NCBI GenBank assembly: GCA_024232355.1
Contig: JAAEPW010000183.1
Span: 1-64,000, forward strand
Direction of reading: 5' to 3'
Length of the DNA stretch: 64,000 nucleotides
Source: Chloroflexota bacterium
GTDB lineage: Bacteria > Chloroflexota > Anaerolineae > B4-G1
Each line of letters opens with the position of its first letter. The first letter of the stretch is position 1. This document shows positions 18,061 to 27,467 of the stretch, in pieces. The translations under genes and the position numbers were made by a program. The notes under the pieces are model-generated. The model saw only the letters and a list, made by a program, of their open reading frames with translations. It was not told where the DNA came from and ran no database searches.

Positions 18061-21000
18061 ATGACAATTCTAAATCTACTCCAACTCAACAAGCCACAAA
18101 CCCAGGCCGCGACCGATCCCGGCAACCTCGTCGTCACCGCCGGGGCAGGGTCGGGCAAGACGCGCACGCTGGTCGGGCGCTACCTGTCGCTGCTGGAAAG
18201 CGGCGTGCCGCTGCGCGGGATCGTCGCCATCACCTTTACGGAAAAAGCTGCCCGCGAAATGCGCACCCGCATCCGTCAGACCATCACCGAATGGCTGGTG
18301 CAGGACCCGCCCCGACGCGCTTTTTGGGAACAAGCCTTTGCCGATCTGGACGCGGCCCGCATCGGCACCATCCACAGCCTGTGCGCCCAAATCCTGCGCG
18401 AACACCCAGTCGAGGCGGCGCGGCTGGGCTTTATGCCGCGATTCGGCGTTTTAGAAGAAGGGCGCGCCGCCGTGATGCGGACGCACGCCATCGAAGAGGC
18501 GCTGGCCTGGGCTGCCGATGACGATGCCGCCTCGCACCTGTTCGGCGCACTGGGCGAATTTGGACTGCGCGCGGCGGTCGCGGTGCTTTTGGCAAAACGT
18601 CTCGACGCCGACGCATCCTTTGAGCAACTGACCGACGACCCATTGCACAGTTGGTCCGCCGCACTGACAAGCTGGTTACGCGAAAATCTGGACGTCCCCC
18701 AGTGGCGGCAACTCTTGCACGAACTGTCTGACCTGCAAGCCAACGACCCCACCGACAAAATGGAAACCGCCCGCCAGGCCGTGCTGGCCCACGCTGAAGC
18801 TGTAGACGATGCGCGCCAGCAGAACAATTTCGACGCGACGCTGACCGAACTGGCAGCGCTGCGCGCGTCCACGGCGTTGGGTGGTCGCAAGGCCAACTGG
18901 CCCGGCGACACGTTGGCGGATGTCAAAGACGTTATGCGCGCGCTACGTGCCCATTTTGACGACCGTCTCAAACCCCTGGCCGACCCCAAAAAGCCTGCCT
19001 CCTGGACCCTCGACGAGCAGGTTGCGGGCATCATCTGGTCCCTCCATGCCACGTACCGACGCACCCTGGACGCCTACGCCCAGGCCCGCCGGACGGAAAA
19101 CGCCCTCGATTTCGACGATATGGAGGCCGGGGCGCTAGAGATGCTGGACGACCCAGACGTCCGCGCCACCTGGCAGGCCAACGTCCAGGCTGTGCTGGTG
19201 GACGAGTTCCAAGACACTAACGAGCGCCAGCGACAAATCGTCTACGCCCTGACCGGCTTTCCGCCACGAGACACGACACCCGCCTCTCTCTTTGTTGTCG
19301 GTGACGCAAAACAATCCATATATCGCTTTAGAGGGGCCGACGTGACCGTCTTTCGCCGTGTGCAGGACGATATGACAAGCGCTGGAGGCCGCGTCATCCC
19401 CCTCGACCTGACCTTTCGGGCACACGAGGCTTTGATCAAGACCACCAACCAATTACTCGCCCCCATCATGGGCGAGGTCGAGCGACCGGGCCGCCCGTAC
19501 GCCGTGCCCTTTGCCCCTCTGACAGCCTTCCGCTCCGATCCACGGCCCGGCATCGCCGCGCCGTTCGTCGAACTGCTCCTGGGACTTGGAACGTCAGCCA
19601 GCGCGGGACGGCAGGCCGCGGCGGATGGGCTGGCGACGCGCCTGCGTGAACTACGCGCCCGCGAAAACGTCGAGTGGAAGGACGTGGCGCTGCTGTTTCG
19701 CGCCTCGACCGCGTTCGGCGTCTACGAGGACGCACTGGAACGGGCCGGTATCCCGTTCGTCACTGTATCTGGGCGCGGCTTTTACGAGCGCTACGAGGTG
19801 CGCAATCTGCTCAACGCCCTCGTCGCCATCGCCGACCCCACCGACGACCTGGCGCTGGTCGGATTCCTACGCTCCCCGTCCGTCGGCCTGACCGATGCGG
19901 CCCTCTACCTGCTGCGCTTTCCGCCCCCGGCGGTCGTCCCACGGGAAAAAACGTACAAGCCGTGCTCCATCTGGGCGATCCTCAACCACATCAGCCTGCC
20001 CGACATTGTCCCGCCGGATGACCTGGCGCGCGCGGTGCAAGGTCGCGATTTGGTCAGAGAACTACACGAAATGGCAGGCCGCGTGCCGGTCGCCGCGCTG
20101 CTCAAGCAGTTGTTGGACCAAACTCATTATCGCGCCGCGCTGCAAACAGCCGACGGAGGCGCACGCGCCCAACGCAATGTGGACAAGCTGCTGGCAGACG
20201 CCCACACCAGCGGCCTAGTGAGTGCGCGCGAGTTTGTGGAATATGTCCACACATTGCGCGGCGCCGGTGCTCGCGAGAGCGAAGCCCCCACCGAGGCCGG
20301 GAGCGCGGTGCAACTGATGACGGTTCACAAATCCAAGGGGCTTGAATTCCCCGTCATCGTCATCGCTGACGCCGCTCACGCTGGTCGTGGGAGAGCGGCC
20401 AATCTCTGGCTGGACGAGCAACTAGGTGTGACGCTCAACCTGCGAAACCGGCGCGACGACGACAAACGCCGCCCCGCCGCGCACCAGTTGGCGTCACTAC
20501 GCGACATCGAGCGCGCCGAGGCGGAGAATCACCGCCTGCTGTACGTGGCTGCCACCCGCGCACGCGAAAAGCTGCTGGTCAGTGCCCACACCAAAATCCT
20601 CAAGGGCGGCAGACTGGGCACGTCCGGCTGGCTCAAGCTGTTGGGCCAGGTCACGGGCCTGGATGATGTCGCCATCGCCGGGACACCTATTGGACCACAA
20701 GAACTACCCCTGACACCAGACGTTGGATGCACACTCTACCCTTGGCAAGAAGACCGTCCCGCAAGCCGACGCGACACGACAAGCAATCACAGATTGCCCG
20801 AAACACAAGACACACAACCCATTCTCAAAGATCTAGTCGCACCGCTCGTCACGCCCCTTTCTCTTGGTACCGACCCCAAACTCGAGGCGCGCGAGGTCGA
20901 ACCGCCGCGCCGGGTCTGGCGCATAGTGCCGCTGGCGAAACGTCCACAAGCTCCAGCCTGGGTAGTGGGGACGTTGACCCACGCCGCGCTATGTCACTGG

Positions 21001-21441
21001 CGTTTTGAAAGGAAGGAGTTGGACGCATTCCTGCGCCCGTTTGCGCTAGAGATGGGCGTCGTGGACGAAAAACAGATTCATAACACCATTCTGGAAACCG
21101 CCCGCAACCTGCGCCGCTTCCGGGCGCATCCTCTGTGGGCGGAGCTAGACGCGGCGCAGCGCTGGCCCGAAGTGCCCTTTAGCATCGTCGAGGACGGCCA
21201 ACCGGAGAGCGGCATCATCGACCTGCTCTACCGCGTCGGCGAAGATTGGAAGATCGCCGAGTTCAAGACTGACCAAGTACGCTCCGCTGCCGACCTGCCC
21301 GCTCACATCCAAAAAAAAGCCTACGACGACCAAGTTCGACGCTACGTGCGTGCTGTGCGTCTGCAACTGGGCGTGGAGGCAAAGGCCAATCTCATTTTTA
21401 TGAGTGTGGGCAACCAGATCGCTGTCGTACCTGTGTTGTAG
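18061..21441 (+). CDS. addA: AddA-type helicase-nuclease subunit
   Basis: Start taken at the ATG at 18061, giving 1,126 residues; an in-frame ATG at 18007 would overlap addB but would have to translate the hairpin. UvrD-type SF1A motifs are all visible: motif Ia/Walker A AGAGSGKT (Lys33), DEFQDTNERQ, GDAKQSIYRFRGAD, TVHKSKGLEFPV and LLYVAATRAREKL. The C-terminal RecB-like nuclease shows SGIIDLLYRVGEDWKIAEFK, with the Asp and Glu-x-Lys expected for metal catalysis. Together with AddB it forms the double-strand-break resection machine that loads RecA. The ribosome site before either start is weak, so translation may depend on coupling to addB. Confidence 0.9.
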   Translation: MTILNLLQLNKPQTQAATDPGNLVVTAGAGSGKTRTLVGRYLSLLESGVPLRGIVAITFTEKAAREMRTRIRQTITEWLVQDPPRRAFWEQAFADLDAARIGTIHSLCAQILREHPVEAARLGFMPRFGVLEEGRAAVMRTHAIEEALAWAADDDAASHLFGALGEFGLRAAVAVLLAKRLDADASFEQLTDDPLHSWSAALTSWLRENLDVPQWRQLLHELSDLQANDPTDKMETARQAVLAHAEAVDDARQQNNFDATLTELAALRASTALGGRKANWPGDTLADVKDVMRALRAHFDDRLKPLADPKKPASWTLDEQVAGIIWSLHATYRRTLDAYAQARRTENALDFDDMEAGALEMLDDPDVRATWQANVQAVLVDEFQDTNERQRQIVYALTGFPPRDTTPASLFVVGDAKQSIYRFRGADVTVFRRVQDDMTSAGGRVIPLDLTFRAHEALIKTTNQLLAPIMGEVERPGRPYAVPFAPLTAFRSDPRPGIAAPFVELLLGLGTSASAGRQAAADGLATRLRELRARENVEWKDVALLFRASTAFGVYEDALERAGIPFVTVSGRGFYERYEVRNLLNALVAIADPTDDLALVGFLRSPSVGLTDAALYLLRFPPPAVVPREKTYKPCSIWAILNHISLPDIVPPDDLARAVQGRDLVRELHEMAGRVPVAALLKQLLDQTHYRAALQTADGGARAQRNVDKLLADAHTSGLVSAREFVEYVHTLRGAGARESEAPTEAGSAVQLMTVHKSKGLEFPVIVIADAAHAGRGRAANLWLDEQLGVTLNLRNRRDDDKRRPAAHQLASLRDIERAEAENHRLLYVAATRAREKLLVSAHTKILKGGRLGTSGWLKLLGQVTGLDDVAIAGTPIGPQELPLTPDVGCTLYPWQEDRPASRRDTTSNHRLPETQDTQPILKDLVAPLVTPLSLGTDPKLEAREVEPPRRVWRIVPLAKRPQAPAWVVGTLTHAALCHWRFERKELDAFLRPFALEMGVVDEKQIHNTILETARNLRRFRAHPLWAELDAAQRWPEVPFSIVEDGQPESGIIDLLYRVGEDWKIAEFKTDQVRSAADLPAHIQKKAYDDQVRRYVRAVRLQLGVEAKANLIFMSVGNQIAVVPVL

Positions 21442-21450
21442 GACGGTTTT

Positions 21451-21501
21451 GCTAGCCGCCTAGCTTCAGTCGGATAACGGGCGTAGGCCGCCTAATCCGA
21501 C
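21451..21501. repeat. Palindromes between convergent genes
   Basis: A small stem gctag-ccgc-ctagc (21451-21464) is followed by an inverted repeat with outer arms gtcggat (21469-21475) and atccgac (21495-21501) and a partly paired GC-rich interior. It fills the 68-bp gap between addA and the leftward membrane-protein gene and may act as a bidirectional stop signal. No T-run is present. Confidence 0.65.
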
Positions 21502-21509
21502 CTACAAGC

Positions 21510-23210
21510 CTATTCGCTCGACGTTAAATCCGTCGTCATAATCCGGTAAACGGTCACCGCGTTGTGATAGTTGTTGGTGGGCAAATAGCCCTGAAGCCAG
21601 CGCTCGTGATCGATCTCGAATACGGCCACTTGGCGCATCTCGAACAACGAGGTAGTCTTGAGGCCCATCACCTCGGCAAAGTCAAACAGGCCGCCATCTG
21701 TCGCACCGGTACGCCCCGGCAATATCAGGCAGTCAATCCCATTCTCAACCAGATAACGATCAAAATCGCCTTCTAAGAATCGCTGACCAGCATTCGGATC
21801 GATCAATCCCGCCAAGTCCACGAGCGGACGTTTGCCATAGTAACGCACAGCGCCCAGGTCGAACGCGGCGCATTGATCCTCCAAAGAGACGTTGTCACGC
21901 ACAAAATGCGCTGCCGCGATGCGGGCGTTTTGCATGTGGTCGAGATTGGCGTCGTACACGCCATTCCAATACACCGAGTTTGCCACGGTAATGGCGAGCA
22001 ATCCCCCAGCCAACCACAAGCGCAGGCGCGCGCGCCGGGCAAAATGAGCAAGCCCCAGCGTCAAGGCCAGCCAGAGGACGATGTGATTCACCGCCCCGTA
22101 GCGGCTGGCAGTCCCCGGAATCGGCATAAACATGATGTAACCCAAGTTGTGCAAAAGCACCCAGACTAAAAAGACGATCATCGGGCGGCGCTCCTGATCT
22201 TGCAGCCATCCTAGCCAGCGGCGGGGCGCACTCGTTCGCCGGACAGCCATCCATAGAAGAGGCGCGATCACACCTACCCATCCGACGATGGCCCAAATAG
22301 ACAGCGTATAGTCCGGTTGATCCACCAAAGTGCCAATCGGGATGTGTGGCTGTGGAAGCGCGATGCCTCCCAGGGCAAACACCAGCAAGTAAAGCACCCA
22401 CGAACTCACATAAGCCAGCGTAGAGAAACTGCCGAGTATTGCTACCAGTGCATTTCTCTCGGCCAGCATTTGGGTGCCGACAGCAAAACTCAATTGTTTG
22501 CCGATGGCGCTGGTGGGGACCACGTGCCCGGTTCGCCACAGTAAATAGCCAAACCACGGCCCGCAGACCATCGTGCATATCAAACCGATCACGATAATAT
22601 TACGTTTGATCTCTCGATGTCGCCACAACTCGACACATCCGACAGCAACCGCCAGCGCCAATCCCTCCGGGCGAGCCAGGGGCAGCAGTCCTAGTGTAAG
22701 GCCCAACCAAACCCATCGTTTGTCTCGATAAACGAGCAACGCCAGTATGCCCAGTGCCAGGAACAACATGGTCTCCATTCCAGTGAGCGAAAACCACAGC
22801 ATGTGGCCCGACAATACGACCAACAGCGACCCAACCAGGGCCTGAACAGGATGCCAGATTGGGCGCAGCAACCGGTAAAGCCCCACGCCCACGGTCGCAA
22901 GCGATGCGATCCCCAGTACTTTGGCCAGCACGTGCATCGAAAGGCCCAATTTATGCCCGCCAGCCAGCAGCAACACCCACAACAAGCTCGTACTGCCCAC
23001 GCCCTCTTCGCTGGCAAAATTGAACATCAGCTTGCCCTGCTCAGCGAGGTTTTGGGCATAGACAAAGTGGATGTAGGTATCGTCCATCGGGAACTCGCGG
23101 GGAGCGGGCCAGAGAAAGCACAGCGAAGAGATCAGCACCGCCATCACAATGATGACGAACGAAAGCCAAGATGGAAGCATAATACGTGAGCCCCAATTTG
23201 ATAGAGACAT
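21510..23210 (-). CDS. GT-C-like polytopic membrane protein, putative glycosyltransferase
   Basis: 566 residues with about 10-11 TM helices. GAGGG lies 8 nt before the start at 23210. The first extracytoplasmic loop contains an acidic motif, PMDDTYIHFVYAQNLAEQGK, of the type found in GT-C glycosyltransferases such as arabinofuranosyl and mannosyl transferases, where the DD pair lies in the polyprenyl-sugar active site. A soluble C-terminal domain of about 130 residues follows the last helix (QNARIAAAHFVRDNVSLEDQ onward). It would act on the outer face of the membrane in cell-wall or glycoprotein synthesis. Substrate is unknown. It is the last gene of a long leftward series and converges on addA. 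Confidence 0.65.
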   Translation of the reverse strand: MSLSNWGSRIMLPSWLSFVIIVMAVLISSLCFLWPAPREFPMDDTYIHFVYAQNLAEQGKLMFNFASEEGVGSTSLLWVLLLAGGHKLGLSMHVLAKVLGIASLATVGVGLYRLLRPIWHPVQALVGSLLVVLSGHMLWFSLTGMETMLFLALGILALLVYRDKRWVWLGLTLGLLPLARPEGLALAVAVGCVELWRHREIKRNIIVIGLICTMVCGPWFGYLLWRTGHVVPTSAIGKQLSFAVGTQMLAERNALVAILGSFSTLAYVSSWVLYLLVFALGGIALPQPHIPIGTLVDQPDYTLSIWAIVGWVGVIAPLLWMAVRRTSAPRRWLGWLQDQERRPMIVFLVWVLLHNLGYIMFMPIPGTASRYGAVNHIVLWLALTLGLAHFARRARLRLWLAGGLLAITVANSVYWNGVYDANLDHMQNARIAAAHFVRDNVSLEDQCAAFDLGAVRYYGKRPLVDLAGLIDPNAGQRFLEGDFDRYLVENGIDCLILPGRTGATDGGLFDFAEVMGLKTTSLFEMRQVAVFEIDHERWLQGYLPTNNYHNAVTVYRIMTTDLTSSE

Positions 23211-23367
23211 GGTTACAAACCCTCATTTCGACAATGTAGCAACGGCAAGGAATAATCAGCAACTGGTAGAGGTGCCCAAGTCTCTTCCAGCCCCACCAAA
23301 GTTTACTTTGATGCCTACCTAATCCAGCCGCAACTGCTAACCCAAAAAGGATTGGTGGTCTGAACAA

Positions 23368-24048
23368 TTACCGAGCAACAGCTTTTACCGTCTCTCGCAT
23401 ACGGATTATCACGCCAAAAATCAGTCCCAGCGTCGGAATATAGAACGCGCCAAATGGGATCATGATAGACTCTTGCCCCATCGTATAGACCAGCACGGTG
23501 AAAACCACGAATAGCACGGCCTGTACCACGATCCACACCCGCAGCGTGCGCAAGAATCCGCCGTTTGTGCTTTGCTTGCGAGCCGTTCGATCGAGCAGGA
23601 TAAAGAACAGCGCGCAAAACAAAAACTCGGCCGGCATCATCAGATTGCTCCACCACATGGGCGGGGTGACGTTTCCCCACAGGTTCACCCACAAGGGAAT
23701 GGGCCACAGGATTTCAACCCCGTTGAACCAGAGCAACAGGTCGAGCAGGATGTGCATCAATATGCCGATGCCCAACCCCAATCCCAGGTTGCCCCAGCGG
23801 GGCTGTTTGGCGGTCCACGCGACGACGTAAAAGGCGAGTATGACGATGGCGACGGTAAAGAGGCTGTGGGTAAAGGTGCGGTGCAACCCCTCGCTGGACT
23901 GTCCGGTAAGCGTAGCAACGGCTACAGCCAAATAGTCGGCGTCGGGCAGCATGTTGCCGAGGGCGATGCCCAGCATCAGCCACTCTCGCTTTGGCGTCCA
24001 CTTGCGGACTGCCATACCAACTATACTATGAATTCCTGCTTGTGGCAT
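23368..24048 (-). CDS. DUF457/YdjM-like membrane-bound metal-dependent hydrolase
   Basis: 226 residues, five or six TM helices, with a strong GGGAGGAGG site before the start at 24048. Metal-ligand candidates follow the family pattern: His6 (GIHSIVG), LPDAD, HRTFTHSL and HILLDLL. These His/Asp clusters sit at membrane edges in DUF457/YdjM proteins, which are annotated as metal-dependent hydrolases and are often damage-inducible in enterobacteria. No SOS box was recognised here. The gene is 157 nt from its downstream neighbour, so a separate transcript is possible. Confidence 0.75.
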   Translation of the reverse strand: MPQAGIHSIVGMAVRKWTPKREWLMLGIALGNMLPDADYLAVAVATLTGQSSEGLHRTFTHSLFTVAIVILAFYVVAWTAKQPRWGNLGLGLGIGILMHILLDLLLWFNGVEILWPIPLWVNLWGNVTPPMWWSNLMMPAEFLFCALFFILLDRTARKQSTNGGFLRTLRVWIVVQAVLFVVFTVLVYTMGQESIMIPFGAFYIPTLGLIFGVIIRMRETVKAVAR

Positions 24049-24117
24049 CAGAGACCTCCTCCCAGTATTCTATTACGAGACAATTGATCAAAAGTTGCTA
24101 AAAGATGTTGTTTTCTT

Positions 24118-24182
24118 GCCATGAATTTCACGAATGAATGAGGGTGTGGTGCAAAGCGGCAAAATCAGTGAGAATTCGTGGC
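24118..24182. repeat. Imperfect palindrome upstream of the DUF457 gene
   Basis: Arms gccatgaatttcac (24118-24131) and gtgagaattcgtggc (24168-24182) pair with one substitution and one insertion. It lies in a 191-bp gap that otherwise holds nothing recognisable. Confidence 0.6.
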
Positions 24183-24239
24183 ATAAAAAAGGCCCGATAA
24201 CAAGTGTATTATATCCAAGAGACAAAATCGAACAACTAT

Positions 24240-25211
24240 TCATTCTTGAAATGTAATCTCGGATACAACTGCCAGATGGTCCAAGATGAGGTTCGATACT
24301 ACCTGATAGCTCTTGAATTCCATTTCATGCGAAATCATAATCCAATCATAGCGACTGTCCCTTGGTGGATAGGTCACGTGGTCCGGTGACTCGGGTTCGT
24401 AGGCCTTGAGGTGCAATTCCCGTGCCAGCTTGCGTAAAGCCGAGTCCGGTGTGAACCAGTCACAATTAAAGTCACCCATCACGATGAGGGGATTTTCGCG
24501 CTGTGAGAGGGTTTGAACGATCTCATCAACCTGTTCGTCGCGCACGGACGGTCTGGACCAATCTAGATGAACCGAGACAATATCAACGGCTATTCGGCTA
24601 TCGCCGGGCCATTCCACGGTGGCGAGGATAAAGCCCTTGGGTGAGGATGGAGGTGTTGGGGAAAAAGTGACCGAGAGCGGCGCGTCCAGGGGCAGATTGG
24701 ACAGAATCGCCGTGCCATTGGTCAGCCAGGGAGCCTGCGCGTGTTCGCCCAAGACGGCATATTGGAACGACGAATCCTCAGCCAAGCGCTGCACGTGATT
24801 CAAGTTGCCACTCCAGATCGAAGGGCCATCCGCCTCCTGAAGCGCGACGATATCCGGCTCGATCTGGCGCAAGGCGGCGGCAACGTCTTTGAGGTTGGCC
24901 TCGATGGTCGAGCCACTCTGGAATATCTGATGCAGCCCGTCTTTTCTGCCGTGGGCGACGTTGAGCGTCATCACCCGTAAAGAGAATTTGTTCTGCCCAC
25001 GTTGGTGTAGCGAGTAAGCCCCTGTGAATGGGAACACTAGGACCTCTGGATGGGCATCCTTGGCTCCGACCAGCACGGCGGTGTGAAGATAAGCCAGAAA
25101 GACTCCGGCTAACGTGGCGTACAAGCCGATTGTGGTTAGTCGTTTCATCCACCGGTTGCGAATGGTTGGTTTGGCCTTTGCAATGATTCCAGTTCCGGAT
25201 AATTTTGACAT
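24240..25211 (-). CDS. Membrane-anchored endonuclease/exonuclease/phosphatase (EEP) family protein
   Basis: 323 residues. One N-terminal TM helix (TTIGLYATLAGVFLAYLHTA) anchors an EEP domain. Family residues are visible in order: Asn in TLNVAHG, Glu in ALQEADG, His in VSVHLDWSRP, Asp/Asn in MGDFNCDW, and the final YDWI and LDHLAVVSE with the catalytic His. The fold covers DNase I-like nucleases, inositol-phosphate phosphatases and sphingomyelinases; an external location suggests a phosphodiesterase acting on lipid or extracellular substrates. The ribosome site is weak (AGAG), so a start at the downstream Met22 is possible. Confidence 0.8.
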   Translation of the reverse strand: MSKLSGTGIIAKAKPTIRNRWMKRLTTIGLYATLAGVFLAYLHTAVLVGAKDAHPEVLVFPFTGAYSLHQRGQNKFSLRVMTLNVAHGRKDGLHQIFQSGSTIEANLKDVAAALRQIEPDIVALQEADGPSIWSGNLNHVQRLAEDSSFQYAVLGEHAQAPWLTNGTAILSNLPLDAPLSVTFSPTPPSSPKGFILATVEWPGDSRIAVDIVSVHLDWSRPSVRDEQVDEIVQTLSQRENPLIVMGDFNCDWFTPDSALRKLARELHLKAYEPESPDHVTYPPRDSRYDWIMISHEMEFKSYQVVSNLILDHLAVVSEITFQE

Positions 25212-25238
25212 TTTCTTACTCTGGCTCTCAATACCTCT

Positions 25239-26531
25239 CTACGGCACTTGCATAAGAATAACCGCCCGAATCTGCTCCCACGCTGGTCCCAGGGCGGCCC
25301 CGATGGGAACGATCACCAGCGCGCTCACCAACGCCCATACAGCCAGCGCGCGGGGCGATACTTCCGGCAGTGGAGCCGCCTCAGCAGCGACTTGATCCAC
25401 CGGGACAGCCAAATCCCGCACGATCTTGCGCAGCAGCCACCACAACCCGGACGAGAAGGCAATCAAGAACACAATCAACGATACACTGATGGCCTGCCCG
25501 TTGAAATCCAACCGGACGCCGCCGTACAGGCTGATGCCGGTGAAATAGGTAAAGAGGCTAAATCCGCCGTTCCAGAGCGTATGCAAACCTACCGAGATCA
25601 GGTAGGCGCGTGCCAGTCGGCCAAACCACCCTGGCGGACGTCCCCTGGCGCGGAACAATGCCAGGGCGATGATGCCGGTACCCAGCGGATGCAGTACCGA
25701 TCCAAAGCCGCGCAGCAGCGTGATGCCGCCCCATGCCCAGCCGTTCCATTGGGCATACAACCCCTCGTACAGCATATTCTCCAGGATGGCAAATCCAGCC
25801 CCCGATGCCAGCCCGACGAAGAACGCCTGACGTTCGGATTTGAGGCGATGCACCATCAATCCCGGCCCCAACGCTTTGGCAAATTCTTCTGGGATAGGGG
25901 CTTGTATCGCGGTGAAAAAGATAAAGAACAGGACATCGGGTGAGAACAAAAAGTTGGGGACGCGCCAAAAATAGTACAGAGCGTCGGCCAATGGTTCAAT
26001 CAATAGATAGACCAAAAGAGGCAGCACCGATCCGAGCAAGATCGTGACCATGATAGACAGCGTGCTGCCAGAGACGAGCGATAGCGCACCCTGCCGCCAG
26101 GTGGCGGGCCAATTCAAATGGCGTCCCGCCCAGGCCAGCACAGCAACTGTGGGCAGCGCGGCCCCCAACAAAAATAGCGGTGGGAAGAAAAGCTCCTCGA
26201 CCACGTGAAAATTGAGCAGCACGTTGCCCAATCCCAGCACCACCGCGAAAACGATCCAAAAGAGATAGAACGGCGGCAGCTTGAGCACACTCGATGGCCG
26301 GTTGAAAACGGAACCCAATCCATGATAGACCGCCAGCCCGCCGCCCACCAAGCCGAGAAATATCGCCGCCATCTGTCCTAACTGAGGCGTAAGGATATCT
26401 TCCATCACAGTGGTGAACGGCAGCCCAAAGTAGCCAATAGCCGCCGCCACGCCGCTGAACAGCAGTATTCCGCCAGCAATCAGGACCACATAGGCCCAGA
26501 ATTTACTTGGTTTCGGTCTGGTTATAGTCAT
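25239..26531 (-). CDS. PrsW-family intramembrane protease-like protein
   Basis: 430 residues, about 10-11 TM helices, AGGAGG 5-6 nt before the start at 26531. Three PrsW/CAAX-protease-like motifs lie in helices: PIPEEFAKAL (double Glu), GFAILENMLYEG (Glu, Asn) and SVLHPLGTG (His), then VGLHTLWNG (His). PrsW in Bacillus cleaves an anti-sigma factor at site 1. An ECF sigma/anti-sigma pair lies 20 kb away in this window, but no link can be shown. It is next to a small DUF4870-like/TPR gene (10-nt gap), so the two are probably co-transcribed. Confidence 0.8.
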   Translation of the reverse strand: MTITRPKPSKFWAYVVLIAGGILLFSGVAAAIGYFGLPFTTVMEDILTPQLGQMAAIFLGLVGGGLAVYHGLGSVFNRPSSVLKLPPFYLFWIVFAVVLGLGNVLLNFHVVEELFFPPLFLLGAALPTVAVLAWAGRHLNWPATWRQGALSLVSGSTLSIMVTILLGSVLPLLVYLLIEPLADALYYFWRVPNFLFSPDVLFFIFFTAIQAPIPEEFAKALGPGLMVHRLKSERQAFFVGLASGAGFAILENMLYEGLYAQWNGWAWGGITLLRGFGSVLHPLGTGIIALALFRARGRPPGWFGRLARAYLISVGLHTLWNGGFSLFTYFTGISLYGGVRLDFNGQAISVSLIVFLIAFSSGLWWLLRKIVRDLAVPVDQVAAEAAPLPEVSPRALAVWALVSALVIVPIGAALGPAWEQIRAVILMQVP

Positions 26532-26541
26532 GATTACCTCC

Positions 26542-27324
26542 TCAAAAGGTCTCCACTTGCTCCAATTTCTCCAATTCGACCAGCGCCTGGCGGCGCAGGT
26601 CGGGCGGACCGGTGCGAAACGCTGCCAGAAAACAATCGATGGCCTCGGTCTGTTTGTCTGTGTGCAATAGGCTCAAGCCTTTCTTGAATGCCGCGTTCGG
26701 ATCGGCGGATGCTTTTGGTGATAAATGAGCAGCTGGGAGCGGCGTCGCTGGCGCTGGAGCACCGACTGTTTCCGGCAATGTCGCCACCTCAACCTCTGGC
26801 TTGGTCACGGTCGGTTCCACTCTCGTTGGGGCAACCGGCGTGGGTGCGTCAGTGACGGGGATGGCGGCAACGCCTGCCGGCAGCGCCCACGAACGAGGCA
26901 ACTTGGCTCCCTCGCCTTTCCACCGCATCAGCCAACAATCGCCACGCTTGATCTGCTGCAGGCCCCATACAGTTCCCCACACCCAGAGAAAGCCGCTCAC
27001 AATGATCCAGAGACACGTGGCCGACCCCTCGGACAAGCCGACAAAGAACAAAGCAGAGAGAACACGCATCCCGGCAAGTATAAAGGCTTGTTGGGTATGC
27101 CGGCGCGCATAGAGAGACGGCGAGTTAAAACCGAAAAGGAGAACGAGGTGAGCCAATGCGGGCAACAGGACGGCCAACACATAGCTCCAATCGGTCGCTG
27201 CATAGAACAAGATATCTACAATTATCAAGCCAAAGATCATCCACGGTACAGTGAGAAACACCGACCAACGCAGCCAGTGATACACCCAGCGGATGCTTTG
27301 CTCTGATTTGGTCTTTTCTACCAT
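26542..27324 (-). CDS. Membrane protein with Pro-rich linker and C-terminal TPR-like repeat
   Basis: 260 residues. Four or so TM helices occupy residues 15-130 and resemble the Tic20/DUF4870 layout (NSPSLYARRHTQQAFILAGM). An Ala/Pro/Thr/Val linker (about 150-205) leads to a short helical hairpin, AAFKKGLSLLHTDKQTEAID, that looks like a TPR. It precedes the PrsW-like gene by 10 nt. The layout suggests a membrane scaffold. I do not recognise a named family. Confidence 0.6.
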   Translation of the reverse strand: MVEKTKSEQSIRWVYHWLRWSVFLTVPWMIFGLIIVDILFYAATDWSYVLAVLLPALAHLVLLFGFNSPSLYARRHTQQAFILAGMRVLSALFFVGLSEGSATCLWIIVSGFLWVWGTVWGLQQIKRGDCWLMRWKGEGAKLPRSWALPAGVAAIPVTDAPTPVAPTRVEPTVTKPEVEVATLPETVGAPAPATPLPAAHLSPKASADPNAAFKKGLSLLHTDKQTEAIDCFLAAFRTGPPDLRRQALVELEKLEQVETF

Positions 27325-27365
27325 AAGCCTTGCTCCCAGATTTCTACTTTTTTGAAATCACTGCC

Positions 27366-27441
27366 GCCGGGCGCTAAACCGCCCGGCTCAAAGCTCAACC
27401 CTCCTTCGGAGGCTTTGGTAGCCCGCGCAGCGGGGTTTAGC
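27366..27441. repeat. Nested palindromic (REP-like) repeat
   Basis: An 8-bp perfect stem gccgggcg/cgcccggc (27366-27373, 27380-27387), then cctcc-ttc-ggagg (27400-27412), both enclosed or flanked by outer arms gctaaacc (27373-27380) and ggtttagc (27434-27441). It lies between the phosphoesterase and the TPR-like membrane gene. Confidence 0.75.
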
Positions 27442-27467
27442 TTTGGGTCAAACATACCATTGGTAAA

